The position numbers and the translations under genes were made by a program. Below are positions 17,357 to 26,068 of a DNA stretch of 64,000 nt, in pieces. Each line of letters opens with the position of its first letter. The first letter of the stretch is position 1. A model generated the notes under the pieces. It did not search any database. It was not told the origin of the DNA and saw only the letters and a program-made list of their open reading frames with translations. The stretch is from an uncultured Candidatus Binatia bacterium (GTDB lineage Bacteria > Desulfobacterota > Binatia > Bin18), in NCBI GenBank assembly GCA_958296235.1, contig OY282457.1:124001-188000 (forward strand), written 5' to 3'.

Positions 17357-18657
17357 GTCGGCCGACCCCGCCCGCCAGGAATGTCGCCGCCGCCGGCTTC
17401 CCCCGTTGGCCGCGGGGGAATACGCCCCAATGGATTGCCGAACGCCAGGAACGCCTGCGGACACTGGCCCACTGGGGGCATGAATACCAGCATGTGTTAG
17501 ACGGCCAACTCGATGCGCTGCTCCCCTTCCAGGAGTGTCTGACCGGCCAGATGACACTGCCGGTTGGTGTTGTCGGGCCGCTGAGGCTGAACTGGGGGCA
17601 ATACGAACTCGACCGGCAAGGCCAACTGCACGAACGCAGCCGACAGGAAGACCAGGTTTTTGTTCCTCTGGCTCATACCGAAGGCGGGCTCTCAGCATCG
17701 ATTCAACGCGGCGTAACTGCCGTGGCGCTGGCCGGTGGCGTCTGCACCTATGTGCTGGCCGACCGGATTACCCGAGACTCGTGCTTTGTGTTCTCTTCTA
17801 CGCACGAGGCCCTTGCCCTGGCTGATTGGGTCAGCGCGCATGCCGCGGATATGGCCGCCTGGCTCAAAGACTCAGCCCAATCCTCCTTCCCCAGCCATTT
17901 GCTCAGCCGCCATGCGCTGCTGCGCGAGGTGCAGACCCATGTAGTCGGACCCATGTGCCACGTCTTATACCGTTTCACGACCGGCGATGCCTGTGGCCCC
18001 AATATGATGACGCGCAACGCCTATGCGCTCAACCATGCCTATATTGGCGAACGCTTCGCCGCCGAGTCCGGCATCAGACCGCTGCGGGTCTTTCTCGAAG
18101 CCAATATGGGCGGCGATAAAAAGCCGAGTCATGCCTTTTTTCAGTTTCCAGGGCACGGCAAGCTTGTCCATGCCGAAATCACGCTGCCCAATGCAATCCT
18201 GCGGCGAGTTCTGCGCGTTGAGGCTGCGGACATCCTGGCTCTGGAACATGCCGGACTCCACGGCGCGCACGCGAGTGGTATGCAGTCTTTTGCCTTTACT
18301 CCAGCCTCAGCCATCGCCGCTATTTTTGCCGCCACCGGCCAGGATTTGGGCATGGTTGGCACGAGCAGTATGGCGCAGGTGACGGTTAGCCCGGTCAGTG
18401 CCGGCCTGCACCTCTCCATTCGGTTTGCCGGCCTGGAAGTGGGCACGCTCGGCGGGGGAACGAGTCTGCCGCATGCGCGCTCGTATCTGCAACTGCTGGA
18501 CTGTTGGGGCGAGGGGAAGGTGTATCGGTTTGCCCAGATCATTGCGGCGACCGCGCTATGCCTCGAACTCTCAGCCTCGGCCAGCATGGCCGCGGACGGG
18601 AGCCGGAACTTCCTGCAAGCCCACCTTGAGCGCGGCGGGCTGCGAGCGAGCGAGTAA
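17353..18657 (+). CDS. Hydroxymethylglutaryl-CoA reductase, class I-like
   Basis: 434 aa. Motifs in order are LTGQMTLPVGVVGPL (substrate loop), PLAHTEGGLSASIQRG with catalytic Glu 110, TGDACGPNMMTRNAY (NADPH binding), NMGGDKKPS with the catalytic Lys, ATGQDLGMVGTSSMAQV with the catalytic Asp, and LEVGTLGGGTSLPHAR. The C-terminal AHLERGG may supply the catalytic His. It makes mevalonate from HMG-CoA and is uncommon in bacteria outside mevalonate users. ATGA overlap with the diiron protein and a lipid kinase 14 bp downstream suggest a dedicated isoprenoid or lipid cluster. Other mevalonate genes are not in the window. Confidence 0.88.
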   Translation: MSRPTPPARNVAAAGFPRWPRGNTPQWIAERQERLRTLAHWGHEYQHVLDGQLDALLPFQECLTGQMTLPVGVVGPLRLNWGQYELDRQGQLHERSRQEDQVFVPLAHTEGGLSASIQRGVTAVALAGGVCTYVLADRITRDSCFVFSSTHEALALADWVSAHAADMAAWLKDSAQSSFPSHLLSRHALLREVQTHVVGPMCHVLYRFTTGDACGPNMMTRNAYALNHAYIGERFAAESGIRPLRVFLEANMGGDKKPSHAFFQFPGHGKLVHAEITLPNAILRRVLRVEAADILALEHAGLHGAHASGMQSFAFTPASAIAAIFAATGQDLGMVGTSSMAQVTVSPVSAGLHLSIRFAGLEVGTLGGGTSLPHARSYLQLLDCWGEGKVYRFAQIIAATALCLELSASASMAADGSRNFLQAHLERGGLRASE

Positions 18658-18671
18658 AGACGAGCAAGCCG

Positions 18672-19577
18672 ATGCCTACGGCCCGCCTTATTGTCAACCC
18701 GACCTCGGGGGGAGGACGGGGAGCGACGCTTGCCCGCCAGGCCAGCCTGGAACTGCAACGGCGCGGATGCCCACACGAAGTGCTGTACAGCAGTTCGCCG
18801 ACCGACCCCGCTGCGCTGACCGCTCAGGCCGTTCGGGATGACTGCCCTCTGGTGGTCGGCGTGGGTGGCGACGGCTTAGTCCACGCGGTCGCAAACAGCC
18901 TGGTCGGGACGCCGACGCCGCTGGGCATTATTCCGGCCGGGCGCGGAAACGATATTGCTCGCGGCCTGGGTATCCCGCTGCGCCTGACTGAGGCGTGCGA
19001 GCTCATCGCTCAATATAGCGCGCGCGCTGCCCAGCCCGTCCCCCGGATTGACGTTGGGCAGGCGCATGAGCGCTATTTCTTGTCGGTTGCCCTGATCGGC
19101 CTCGCCGCAGAGATCAACCGCCGCTCAAACCTGCTGGGCCGCTTTCGCTTTAACGCGGCGTATTCGGCGTTGACCGTTCTCTCGGTCTTTCTTTCCGCGC
19201 CACAGACCTTCACGATTGGCTGCGACGGTCATGAGCAGCGCTGCTATAGCTGGCTGATTGCGGTCGGCAACGCCTGGAGTTCGGGGCGGGGCATGCAACT
19301 CGTGCCCGGCGCTCGGGTTGATGATGGTATCCTGGACGCCTGTGTGGCGCATGGGATGGGCAAGTGGGAACTCCTGCTGCGGGCTTTCCCGCGCGTCTTT
19401 AACGGCAGCCACATCCACCTGACTGGAATCGAGAGTCTGCGCGGAAGAGAAATGGTTATCCGTTCGGAAACCCCGGGAGATATTTACGCCGATGGCGAGC
19501 GCCTCGGCCCTCTGCCGGTCACGTTACGGGCCATTCCTCGGGCCTTATCGGTCATCCGCCCGGCTCACAATCGCTAG
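18672..19577 (+). CDS. Diacylglycerol / lipid kinase family protein (YegS-BmrU type)
   Basis: 301 aa. The DAGK catalytic domain is shown by RLIVNPTSGGGRG at the N-terminus, VVGVGGDGLVHAVANSL (the GGDGT motif, here with Leu) and LGIIPAGRGNDIARGLGIP. The C-terminal half includes AVGNAWSSGRGMQLVPGARVDDGILD, the usual lipid-kinase beta-sandwich segment. It phosphorylates a diacylglycerol- or sphingoid-type lipid with ATP. It lies 14 bp after HMG-CoA reductase on the same strand, so it is probably in that operon. Confidence 0.9.
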   Translation: MPTARLIVNPTSGGGRGATLARQASLELQRRGCPHEVLYSSSPTDPAALTAQAVRDDCPLVVGVGGDGLVHAVANSLVGTPTPLGIIPAGRGNDIARGLGIPLRLTEACELIAQYSARAAQPVPRIDVGQAHERYFLSVALIGLAAEINRRSNLLGRFRFNAAYSALTVLSVFLSAPQTFTIGCDGHEQRCYSWLIAVGNAWSSGRGMQLVPGARVDDGILDACVAHGMGKWELLLRAFPRVFNGSHIHLTGIESLRGREMVIRSETPGDIYADGERLGPLPVTLRAIPRALSVIRPAHNR

Positions 19578-19649
19578 GCAAACTGCCGGGGGTGTGGTAC
19601 ACGGGGAGCGGAGTTAGCGCAAGGATTGTTGCTGAAAAAAGGAGAGATC

Positions 19650-20426
19650 ATGGCCGTCCGGGAAGAGTTTCTTGATATCCGTGGCAAGAACATCCAAATG
19701 CTCAGCGGGGGGGCTGGAGACCCGCTGCTGTATCTCCATAGTGCGGGCGGCGAGGTGGCCTGGCTGCCTTTTTTCGAGCAACTCGCGCAACATTACACTG
19801 TGTATGTGCCCGGCCATCCGGGCTTTAGCCGCTCTGAGGGCCTGGATCAGATCGACACTATAGAAGACCTGGTTTTTCACTATACGGATTTGATGGATCA
19901 AATCGGACTCGACCAGCCCTATGTGGCCGGTCTCTCACTCGGAGGCTGGCTGGCCGCTGAACTCGCAACGCGCTATAGCAATCGCCTGAAAAAGCTCGCC
20001 CTGATCAACCCGGCCGGACTCCGCGTGCCCGGCTCTCCCATGGCCGATATTTTTGCGGCAAACCCACAGGAGACGCGTCGTTTAGTCTTCCATAGTCCCG
20101 AGTCGGACCTCGCCCGGAGCTTTATTCCAGATGATCCCCCCCAAGAGGTCCTGGAAAACGCCCTGCGTGCCCGCGAAGCCACGGCCCGGGTAGGCTGGAA
20201 TCCCTATTTATGCAACCCCAAGCTGCGCAGCCGGCTGTACCGGGTGACCGTCCCGACCCTGATTGTCTGGGGAGAGTCCGACCAGCTGATCCCGCTCGCC
20301 CACGGGCACGCCTATCATGCGGGGATTGAAGGTTCGCAACTGGCCATGATTTCCGACTGCGGCCACGCGCCGCCGTTTGAAAAACCGGCAGAAACCGTGA
20401 CGCATTTAAGCGCGTTTTTTCAGTAA
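19650..20426 (+). CDS. Alpha/beta hydrolase (serine nucleophile)
   Basis: 258 aa from ATG 19650, with AAAGGAG upstream; an in-frame TTG at 19626 is less likely. The core has LLYLHSAGG (oxyanion region), VYVPGHPGFSRSEG, the nucleophile elbow VAGLSLGGWLA with Ser 96, and a C-terminal DCGHAPPFEKP with the catalytic His. The family includes C-C bond hydrolases (MhpC-like) and esterases, and the substrate is not evident. It lies 72 bp after the lipid kinase gene and 36 bp before a methyltransferase gene. Confidence 0.88.
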   Translation: MAVREEFLDIRGKNIQMLSGGAGDPLLYLHSAGGEVAWLPFFEQLAQHYTVYVPGHPGFSRSEGLDQIDTIEDLVFHYTDLMDQIGLDQPYVAGLSLGGWLAAELATRYSNRLKKLALINPAGLRVPGSPMADIFAANPQETRRLVFHSPESDLARSFIPDDPPQEVLENALRAREATARVGWNPYLCNPKLRSRLYRVTVPTLIVWGESDQLIPLAHGHAYHAGIEGSQLAMISDCGHAPPFEKPAETVTHLSAFFQ

Positions 20427-20462
20427 CAGTCCAAACGGCCAGCAGCGGACCGCCTCCACGCC

Positions 20463-21125
20463 ATGAACCACCGTTTGACCCCGGACATGTTTGAGCGGCT
20501 CGACGAAAACGAGGACGCACTCTTTTATACGCTGCCGCGCAAACTGGTGCATATTGATGATGGAGCGATTGCCGCGGCCGGCCAATGTATCGCCCATACG
20601 TTCGCCCCCAACGGCATCCTCTTGGATCTCATGAGCAGTTGGCGCTCGCATCTGCCCGAAGGATTTGTGAAGCAAAAATGTATCGGACTTGGGCTTAATG
20701 CCGAAGAGATGGCGGATAACCCGGACCTGGATGACTATATCGTCCACAACCTCAACGCCGACCCGCAGCTCCCCTTTGCCGAGTCTGCCTTTGATGGGGT
20801 GGTCGTCACTGTCTCGATTCAATACCTGACCCGACCGGTCGAAGTTTTTGCCGAAGTGAATCGGATATTGAAGCCCGGTTGTCCTTTTCTGGTGCTGTAC
20901 TCCAACCGGATGTTTCCAACCAAAGCCATCCGCCTGTGGCAGATGTTGAGAGATACGGGCCGGGCCGAGCTGATTACTACCTATTTCCAGCAGGCGAGTG
21001 GCTACGAGGCCGCGGTCTTTGAGGACTGGAGCCCAAATCCGGGCGGCTCTGATCCCATGTTTGCCGTCTCTGCGCGCAAGCAAAACGCCCCGGACACAGC
21101 CGGCGCCGGCCAGAAAACCCGGTGA
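20463..21125 (+). CDS. Putative class I SAM-dependent methyltransferase
   Basis: 220 aa. The fold is suggested by ILLDLMSSWRSHLPEGF (degenerate motif I), CIGLGLNAEEMADNP (acidic loop region), LPFAESAFDGVVVTVSIQYL (motif IV, typical of Methyltransf_11) and VNRILKPGCPFLVLYSNR (motif V/VI). The usual GxGxG of motif I is replaced by Met-Ser-Ser-Trp, so cofactor binding is less certain. The stop overlaps the rnhB start by 4 bp. The substrate is unknown. Confidence 0.75.
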   Translation: MNHRLTPDMFERLDENEDALFYTLPRKLVHIDDGAIAAAGQCIAHTFAPNGILLDLMSSWRSHLPEGFVKQKCIGLGLNAEEMADNPDLDDYIVHNLNADPQLPFAESAFDGVVVTVSIQYLTRPVEVFAEVNRILKPGCPFLVLYSNRMFPTKAIRLWQMLRDTGRAELITTYFQQASGYEAAVFEDWSPNPGGSDPMFAVSARKQNAPDTAGAGQKTR

Positions 21126-21757
21126 CTTCCCGCCTGACTTATCCCACACTCGTTGTTGAGCAAAACCTGTGGCGAGCGGGGCTGCGCACCGTTGCTGGTG
21201 TAGACGAGGTGGGCATGGGGCCCCTCGCCGGTCCGGTGGTGGCCGCCGCAGTCGTCTTTCCCCCAAGCCAGTCGGACGCACGGCTGCCGGAGTCTTTTCC
21301 AGCCGGCGTGCGCGATTCCAAGACCTTGACGCCCAAGGCTCGGGAACGCCTTGAGCCGGAGATCCGTCAGATCGCAACCGGCATTGGCATTGGGCTGGTT
21401 GAGGCCGAGGAGATTGATCGGATCAATATTTATCAGGCTGGCTTGAAAGCCATGCGCCTGGCCCTCGATCATCTCTCGGTTCGACCCGAACACGTGCTGA
21501 TAGATGGTCGCGCGCTACCGGGCTATCCCATACCGCAATCGACTTTTACAAAGGGGGACCGGGATATTTACTCCATTGCCGCGGCCTCGATTATTGCGAA
21601 AACCTACCGCGATCAACTCATGCTTGAACTGGACCGCCACTATCCCCAGTACGGATTTGCCCGTCATCGGGGATACGGCACAGCCGCCCACCGTGAGGCC
21701 CTGCGCGCCTACGGACCGTGCCCGGCTCATCGCCGCTCATTTCGTTTGCTCTCGTAG
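21122..21757 (+). CDS. rnhB: Ribonuclease HII
   Basis: 211 aa, GTG start overlapping the previous stop (GTGA). The active-site residues are Asp 28 and Glu 29 in VAGVDEVGMGPLAGPVVAAA, a third Asp in HVLIDGRALPGY and the fourth in AKTYRDQLM. The GMGPLAGP loop and ASIIAKTYRD are RNase HII hallmarks. The enzyme removes ribonucleotides from DNA and RNA primers. The gene is followed after 62 bp by the E2 acyltransferase gene. Confidence 0.95.
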   Translation: MTSRLTYPTLVVEQNLWRAGLRTVAGVDEVGMGPLAGPVVAAAVVFPPSQSDARLPESFPAGVRDSKTLTPKARERLEPEIRQIATGIGIGLVEAEEIDRINIYQAGLKAMRLALDHLSVRPEHVLIDGRALPGYPIPQSTFTKGDRDIYSIAAASIIAKTYRDQLMLELDRHYPQYGFARHRGYGTAAHREALRAYGPCPAHRRSFRLLS

Positions 21758-21819
21758 TCCCGGTTCACTTTCAACCAGCCCCTCATGATGGCTATACTAA
21801 GAGAGGTCAGGAGGAGTGT

Positions 21820-23094
21820 ATGGCGACTGAAGTGATCATGCCGCGTATGAGCGACACTATGGAGGAGGGGAAGATCCTCAAATGGCTCAAAACAGTTGGG
21901 GAGCGGGTTGAGGTCGGCGATATTATCGCCGAGGTGGAAACCGATAAGGCTGACATGGAAATGGAAGCTCTGGATGACGGCTTTCTGACCGAGATTCGAG
22001 CCCAGGAGGGTGAGTCTGCCCCGGTTGGAGCGGTGATTGCCCTCTTGGGAGAAGAGGCTGAAATCGGCGTTGCCCCAACGCCACCGGCGCGCCCTGCACG
22101 CGCATCCGTAGCAACGCCGCCTGCCGAGAAAAGGCCGCCGGCCAAAGCCGGCCAGCCGGCAGCCAAGAAGGTGCGAAAAATCCGTGAGGCCGCGCCCAAG
22201 AAGCCGCCGGCCCGAAAAAAGGACGAACGGATTCTGGCCTCGCCCATTGTGCGGAAGATCGCCGCGGAGCGCGGTATTGAACTCGCTACGGTGCGGGGCA
22301 GTGGGCCGGGCGGGCGGATCATTAAGCAGGATATTGAAGGCGCTGAGGCCATGCCGGTGGCGGCCGAATTGGAGACCCCGCGGGCCTCTGCGCCGGCAGT
22401 CAGCACGCCAACCGGAAGGGTCGAGCCATTTTCCCGGATGCGGGCGACGATTGCCAAACGTATGGCCGACAGTATGCGGGCGGCGCCGCATTTTTATGTC
22501 ACCACTGAGATTGATATGTCCGAGGCCGTTCGCCTGCGGACCTCGCTGAAGCTGAGTGACCGGGTGAGCGCCGATGTGACCTACACCCATTTATTGGTCA
22601 AGGCGGTCGCGGTTGCCTTGGGGCGTCACCCACGGCTGAATGCGTCCTTTAGCGGGAACGGACGGGAACTCAAGGCTGAGATCAATGTCGGGATTGCGGT
22701 TGCCCTTGATGACGGCTTGATCGTGCCGGTATTACACGGCTGTCAGGCCATGTCGCTGCTGGACATCGCCGCCCAAGCCAACGGGCTGGTGGAACGGGCG
22801 CGGACGGGCAAGCCAACGCCGCAGGACCTCTCTGGAGGCACCTTTACCATTTCCAATTTGGGCATGTATCCTGTAGAGCACTTTACCGCGGTGATTAATC
22901 CGCCCCAGGCGGCGATTCTGGCGACGAGCGCCATTAAAGAGCGCCCCACGGTCAGAGATGGGCAGGTGGTCATCTCGCGGACCATGATGGTAACACTGTC
23001 GTGCGATCATCGGGTATTGGATGGGGCGACCGGTGCCCAATTTCTCGAAGAACTGAAGAATTTACTCGAAAATCCCGTCGGTTTAATGGTGTAA
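21820..23094 (+). CDS. Dihydrolipoamide acyltransferase, E2 of a 2-oxoacid dehydrogenase (pyruvate type)
   Basis: 424 aa from ATG 21820, after AGGAGGAGT. Domains in order: one lipoyl domain (residues 1-78) with the lipoylated Lys 43 in EVETDKADME; an Ala/Pro/Lys-rich linker; a peripheral subunit-binding domain near 137-172 (ASPIVRKIAAERGIEL); a second linker; and the catalytic domain with the active His in CDHRVLDGATGAQF. It carries the acyl group between E1 and CoA. E3 follows after 9 bp, then lipB and lipA. No E1 genes are present in the window. It may be acetyl- or branched-chain specific. Confidence 0.92.
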   Translation: MATEVIMPRMSDTMEEGKILKWLKTVGERVEVGDIIAEVETDKADMEMEALDDGFLTEIRAQEGESAPVGAVIALLGEEAEIGVAPTPPARPARASVATPPAEKRPPAKAGQPAAKKVRKIREAAPKKPPARKKDERILASPIVRKIAAERGIELATVRGSGPGGRIIKQDIEGAEAMPVAAELETPRASAPAVSTPTGRVEPFSRMRATIAKRMADSMRAAPHFYVTTEIDMSEAVRLRTSLKLSDRVSADVTYTHLLVKAVAVALGRHPRLNASFSGNGRELKAEINVGIAVALDDGLIVPVLHGCQAMSLLDIAAQANGLVERARTGKPTPQDLSGGTFTISNLGMYPVEHFTAVINPPQAAILATSAIKERPTVRDGQVVISRTMMVTLSCDHRVLDGATGAQFLEELKNLLENPVGLMV

Positions 23095-23103
23095 AGGAGC
23101 GCA

Positions 23104-24489
23104 ATGGAACGCTACGACTTGGTGGTCATTGGAGCGGGGCCGGGGGGCTATGTGGCAGCGATTCGAGCCGCCCAGCTTGGCCTGAACGTCGCGGTAGTGG
23201 AGAAAGACCAGCCCGGCGGGGTGTGCCTGAACTGGGGCTGCATCCCGTCGAAAGCCATTTTGACTTCGGCCGAGATGTATGAAGACCTCAAACACGGCGA
23301 GCCCTACGGCATTAAGGTCAGTGGGCTGTCCTTTGATTATCCCCAGGTCATCAAGCGTTCGCGCCAGGTTGCCGGCCGACTGGCCAAAGGGGTGGAATAC
23401 CTGCTCAAAAAGAACAAGGTGCCGCTCCTCAAGGGAATGGGCCGGCTGGAAGGCAACAATCGCGTGGTGATCGAGGGTCAGGAGACGCAGCAGGTCGAAG
23501 CCGAGCGCATTCTGATTGCCACCGGTTCCCGCGAGCGAACCCTGCCCGGCCTTGAGGTTGATGGCAAGCAGGTCTTAACCAGTTATGAGGCCCTGACAGA
23601 GCAAGCCATCCCCGAATCTCTCGTCATCATTGGCGGTGGGGCGATTGGGGTGGAGTTCGCCTATATCTACAGCACGTTTGGCTGCCGGGTGACGATTGTG
23701 GAAATGGAAAAGCAACTCCTGCCTGGGGTCGATGCCGAAATCGCCAAGGAGTTGGAACGCGCGTTTAAGAAAAAGGGCATCGAGATCCTGACCCAGACCA
23801 TGTTTCACAGTCTGGAAAAATATCCGGGCCGGGTCGAGGTCAACCTGGAGAGCGCCGGCGCCCTCAAGGAACGCACGGCCAATAAAGTCCTGGTGGCTGT
23901 CGGTCGGGCTCCTATGAGTGCCGACCTTGGTCTGGAAGAGGCCGGGGTCGGGCTTGAGCGCGGTTATGTGCAGGTCAACGCGCAAATGCAAACCGCCAAT
24001 ACCGCACTCTATGCGATCGGGGATGTCAATGGGCCACCGCTCCTTGCTCATGCCGCCTCAGAAGAAGGTATTGCCGCGGTTGAATACATGACCGGCGAAC
24101 GGGAGAAAGGGCTGGACGCCTCCCGCATCCCGGCCTGTATCTATTGTCAGCCGCAAGTGGCGGTCTTGGGGCTGAGCGAAGAGCAGGCCCAGGCGCAGGG
24201 CCACGAAGTCAAAGTCGGGCGATTCCCGTTCCGCGCCCTGGGTAAGGCGCTGGCTGCCGGCCATGACGAAGGGATGGTCAAGCTGGTCGTTGATAAAGAA
24301 TATGGTGAGATCCTTGGCTGCCACATTGTCGGGCGCGGCGCGACCGACCTCATTGCCGAGGTCGGTCTGGCTCGAACGCTGGAAGCAACCACCGCCGAGT
24401 TGAGCGAAACCGTCCATGCCCATCCGACCTTGTCTGAAGCGATTCTGGAAGCCGCGCTGGACGCCGAAGGACGGGGGATTAATTTTTAG
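23104..24489 (+). CDS. lpdA: Dihydrolipoyl dehydrogenase (E3)
   Basis: 461 aa. The FAD motif is VIGAGPGGYVAAI (residues 8-20). The redox-active disulfide is C41/C46 in GGVCLNWGCIPSK, the NAD motif is VIIGGGAIGVEFAYIYSTFG, and the C-terminal His-Glu pair lies in VHAHPTLSEAI. It reoxidises dihydrolipoamide and passes electrons to NAD. It belongs to the E2-E3-lipB-lipA run, whose gene order implies coordinated making and lipoylation of the complex. Confidence 0.96.
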   Translation: MERYDLVVIGAGPGGYVAAIRAAQLGLNVAVVEKDQPGGVCLNWGCIPSKAILTSAEMYEDLKHGEPYGIKVSGLSFDYPQVIKRSRQVAGRLAKGVEYLLKKNKVPLLKGMGRLEGNNRVVIEGQETQQVEAERILIATGSRERTLPGLEVDGKQVLTSYEALTEQAIPESLVIIGGGAIGVEFAYIYSTFGCRVTIVEMEKQLLPGVDAEIAKELERAFKKKGIEILTQTMFHSLEKYPGRVEVNLESAGALKERTANKVLVAVGRAPMSADLGLEEAGVGLERGYVQVNAQMQTANTALYAIGDVNGPPLLAHAASEEGIAAVEYMTGEREKGLDASRIPACIYCQPQVAVLGLSEEQAQAQGHEVKVGRFPFRALGKALAAGHDEGMVKLVVDKEYGEILGCHIVGRGATDLIAEVGLARTLEATTAELSETVHAHPTLSEAILEAALDAEGRGINF

Positions 24490-24521
24490 GCCGGCGTGAT
24501 AGCCCGGTCCGAGCAGCTCCG

Positions 24522-25205
24522 ATGAAACTCGCGTGTATAACCCCCGGCTTAGTGGACTACGCTACCGCGTTAGCCTGGCAGCAGACCTTGGTCGAACAAC
24601 GCATAGCGGCTGAGATTCCAGACGCTCTCGTTCTGCTCGAACACCCCCTCGTGTTCACCTTGGGCCGGGGGGGCGACGAGCGCTATCTGCTCGACCCTGG
24701 TCAGGCGCCGGTCCATCGCGTTGGTCGCGGCGGGGAGGTGACGTTTCACGGGCCGGGCCAGCTGGTTGGCTATCCCATTCTGGACCTGAAACAACACGGC
24801 AGAGACGTTCACCGCTATCTGCGTCTGCTCGAAGACGTTATCATCGCCACGCTTGCCGAGTGGGACATTGCCGCCACTCGGAGAAACGGCCTCACCGGCG
24901 TGTGGGTAGGAACTGACAAAATCGCTTCAATCGGTATTGGCGTCCGCCGCTGGGTGACGTTTCACGGCCTTGGCCTGAACGTGAATACTGACCTGTCGTA
25001 TTTCTCTGCTATTGTTCCCTGCGGACTGCCTGGGGTGCGCATGACGTCCATGCAGGAATTATTGAAGGCAGCGCTTCCGCTCGATACAGTGCAATCAACG
25101 CTGGTCCGAAGCTTTGCTCGGATATTTGGACATCAGGAGATCGTATGGAACACGAGCTTGCAGACGCCCGTTCTCAAGCCGGAACGTCTGGCAACCGTCC
25201 CGTAA
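24522..25205 (+). CDS. lipB: Octanoyl-[acyl-carrier protein]:protein transferase
   Basis: 227 aa. Signature segments are LEHPLVFTLGRGGDERYLL, RGGEVTFHGPGQLVGYPILDL, TDKIASIGIGVRRWVTFHGLGLNV with the catalytic Lys, and VPCGLPGVRMTSM with the catalytic Cys. It transfers octanoate from ACP to apo-lipoyl domains such as that of the E2 upstream. Its 3' end overlaps the lipA start by 61 bp, which is longer than usual. Confidence 0.95.
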   Translation: MKLACITPGLVDYATALAWQQTLVEQRIAAEIPDALVLLEHPLVFTLGRGGDERYLLDPGQAPVHRVGRGGEVTFHGPGQLVGYPILDLKQHGRDVHRYLRLLEDVIIATLAEWDIAATRRNGLTGVWVGTDKIASIGIGVRRWVTFHGLGLNVNTDLSYFSAIVPCGLPGVRMTSMQELLKAALPLDTVQSTLVRSFARIFGHQEIVWNTSLQTPVLKPERLATVP

Positions 25206-26050
25206 AGCGTCGCCACCCGGACTGGATTAAAGTCCGCATGCCGGCCGGTCCGGGCTATACGCAGACCAGGGCGATTGTCTCGACGTTCAAGCTCAACACA
25301 GTGTGCCAGGAAGCCCAGTGTCCCAATATCGGTGAATGCTGGGGACACGGCACGGCGACGTTTATGCTCATGGGCGACAGCTGTACTCGGAACTGCCGGT
25401 TCTGCGCGGTCAGTCACGGCCGCATGATGGCCCTTGACCCCGGAGAACCCCGCCGCGTGGCTGAGGCGGCCCGGAAAATGAACCTCTCACATATTGTCGT
25501 CACATCGGTCAACAGAGATGACCTGCCGGACGGTGGCGCCCAGCATTTTGCCGAGACCGCGCTCGCGATCAAAGACCTGAATCCCGACTGTACGATTGAA
25601 GTGCTGACCCCCGATTTTCAAGGGAACGAAAGCGCTGTTGTCACGGTTGCCGCATCGCCGATCGAAATTTTCAATCACAATACCGAGAGTGTGCCGCGGC
25701 TGTATAAACGGGTTCGACCGGGGGCGAAGTACGAGCGCTCTTTACGTGTCCTGGAGCAAGCCAAAGCCGCCCGCTCGAACCTGAAAACCAAAACCGGCCT
25801 CATGCTCGGTCTGGGCGAGACCTATGCAGAACTCCTGACCGTCTTCGGCGACCTGCGAGCGGTGGAGTGCGATATCCTGACGCTCGGGCAGTATCTCCAA
25901 CCGTCGAAGGAACAGCTCCCGGTTGAGCGCTACGTCCATCCTGATGAGTTCAAAGCCTTACGGGAAGAGGCGCTGAGTCTGGGCTTTCGCCATGTCGAAT
26001 CCGGCCCGCTGGTGCGTAGTTCGTATCACGCCTGGAAACATGTTGAATAA
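25145..26050 (+). CDS. lipA: Lipoyl synthase (radical SAM)
   Basis: 301 aa; the ATG at 25145 follows CAGGAGA. The LipA-specific auxiliary cluster is CQEAQCPNIGEC (C-x4-C-x5-C). The radical-SAM cluster is CTRNCRFC (C-x3-C-x2-C), and the C-terminal RSSY serine ligand motif is present (VRSSYHAWKH). It inserts two sulfurs into protein-bound octanoate. Starting inside lipB, it is translated from an overlapping frame and is probably coupled to it. Confidence 0.97.
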   Translation: MEHELADARSQAGTSGNRPVKRRHPDWIKVRMPAGPGYTQTRAIVSTFKLNTVCQEAQCPNIGECWGHGTATFMLMGDSCTRNCRFCAVSHGRMMALDPGEPRRVAEAARKMNLSHIVVTSVNRDDLPDGGAQHFAETALAIKDLNPDCTIEVLTPDFQGNESAVVTVAASPIEIFNHNTESVPRLYKRVRPGAKYERSLRVLEQAKAARSNLKTKTGLMLGLGETYAELLTVFGDLRAVECDILTLGQYLQPSKEQLPVERYVHPDEFKALREEALSLGFRHVESGPLVRSSYHAWKHVE

Positions 26051-26068
26051 GGAGGGGGGAGAAATTCA

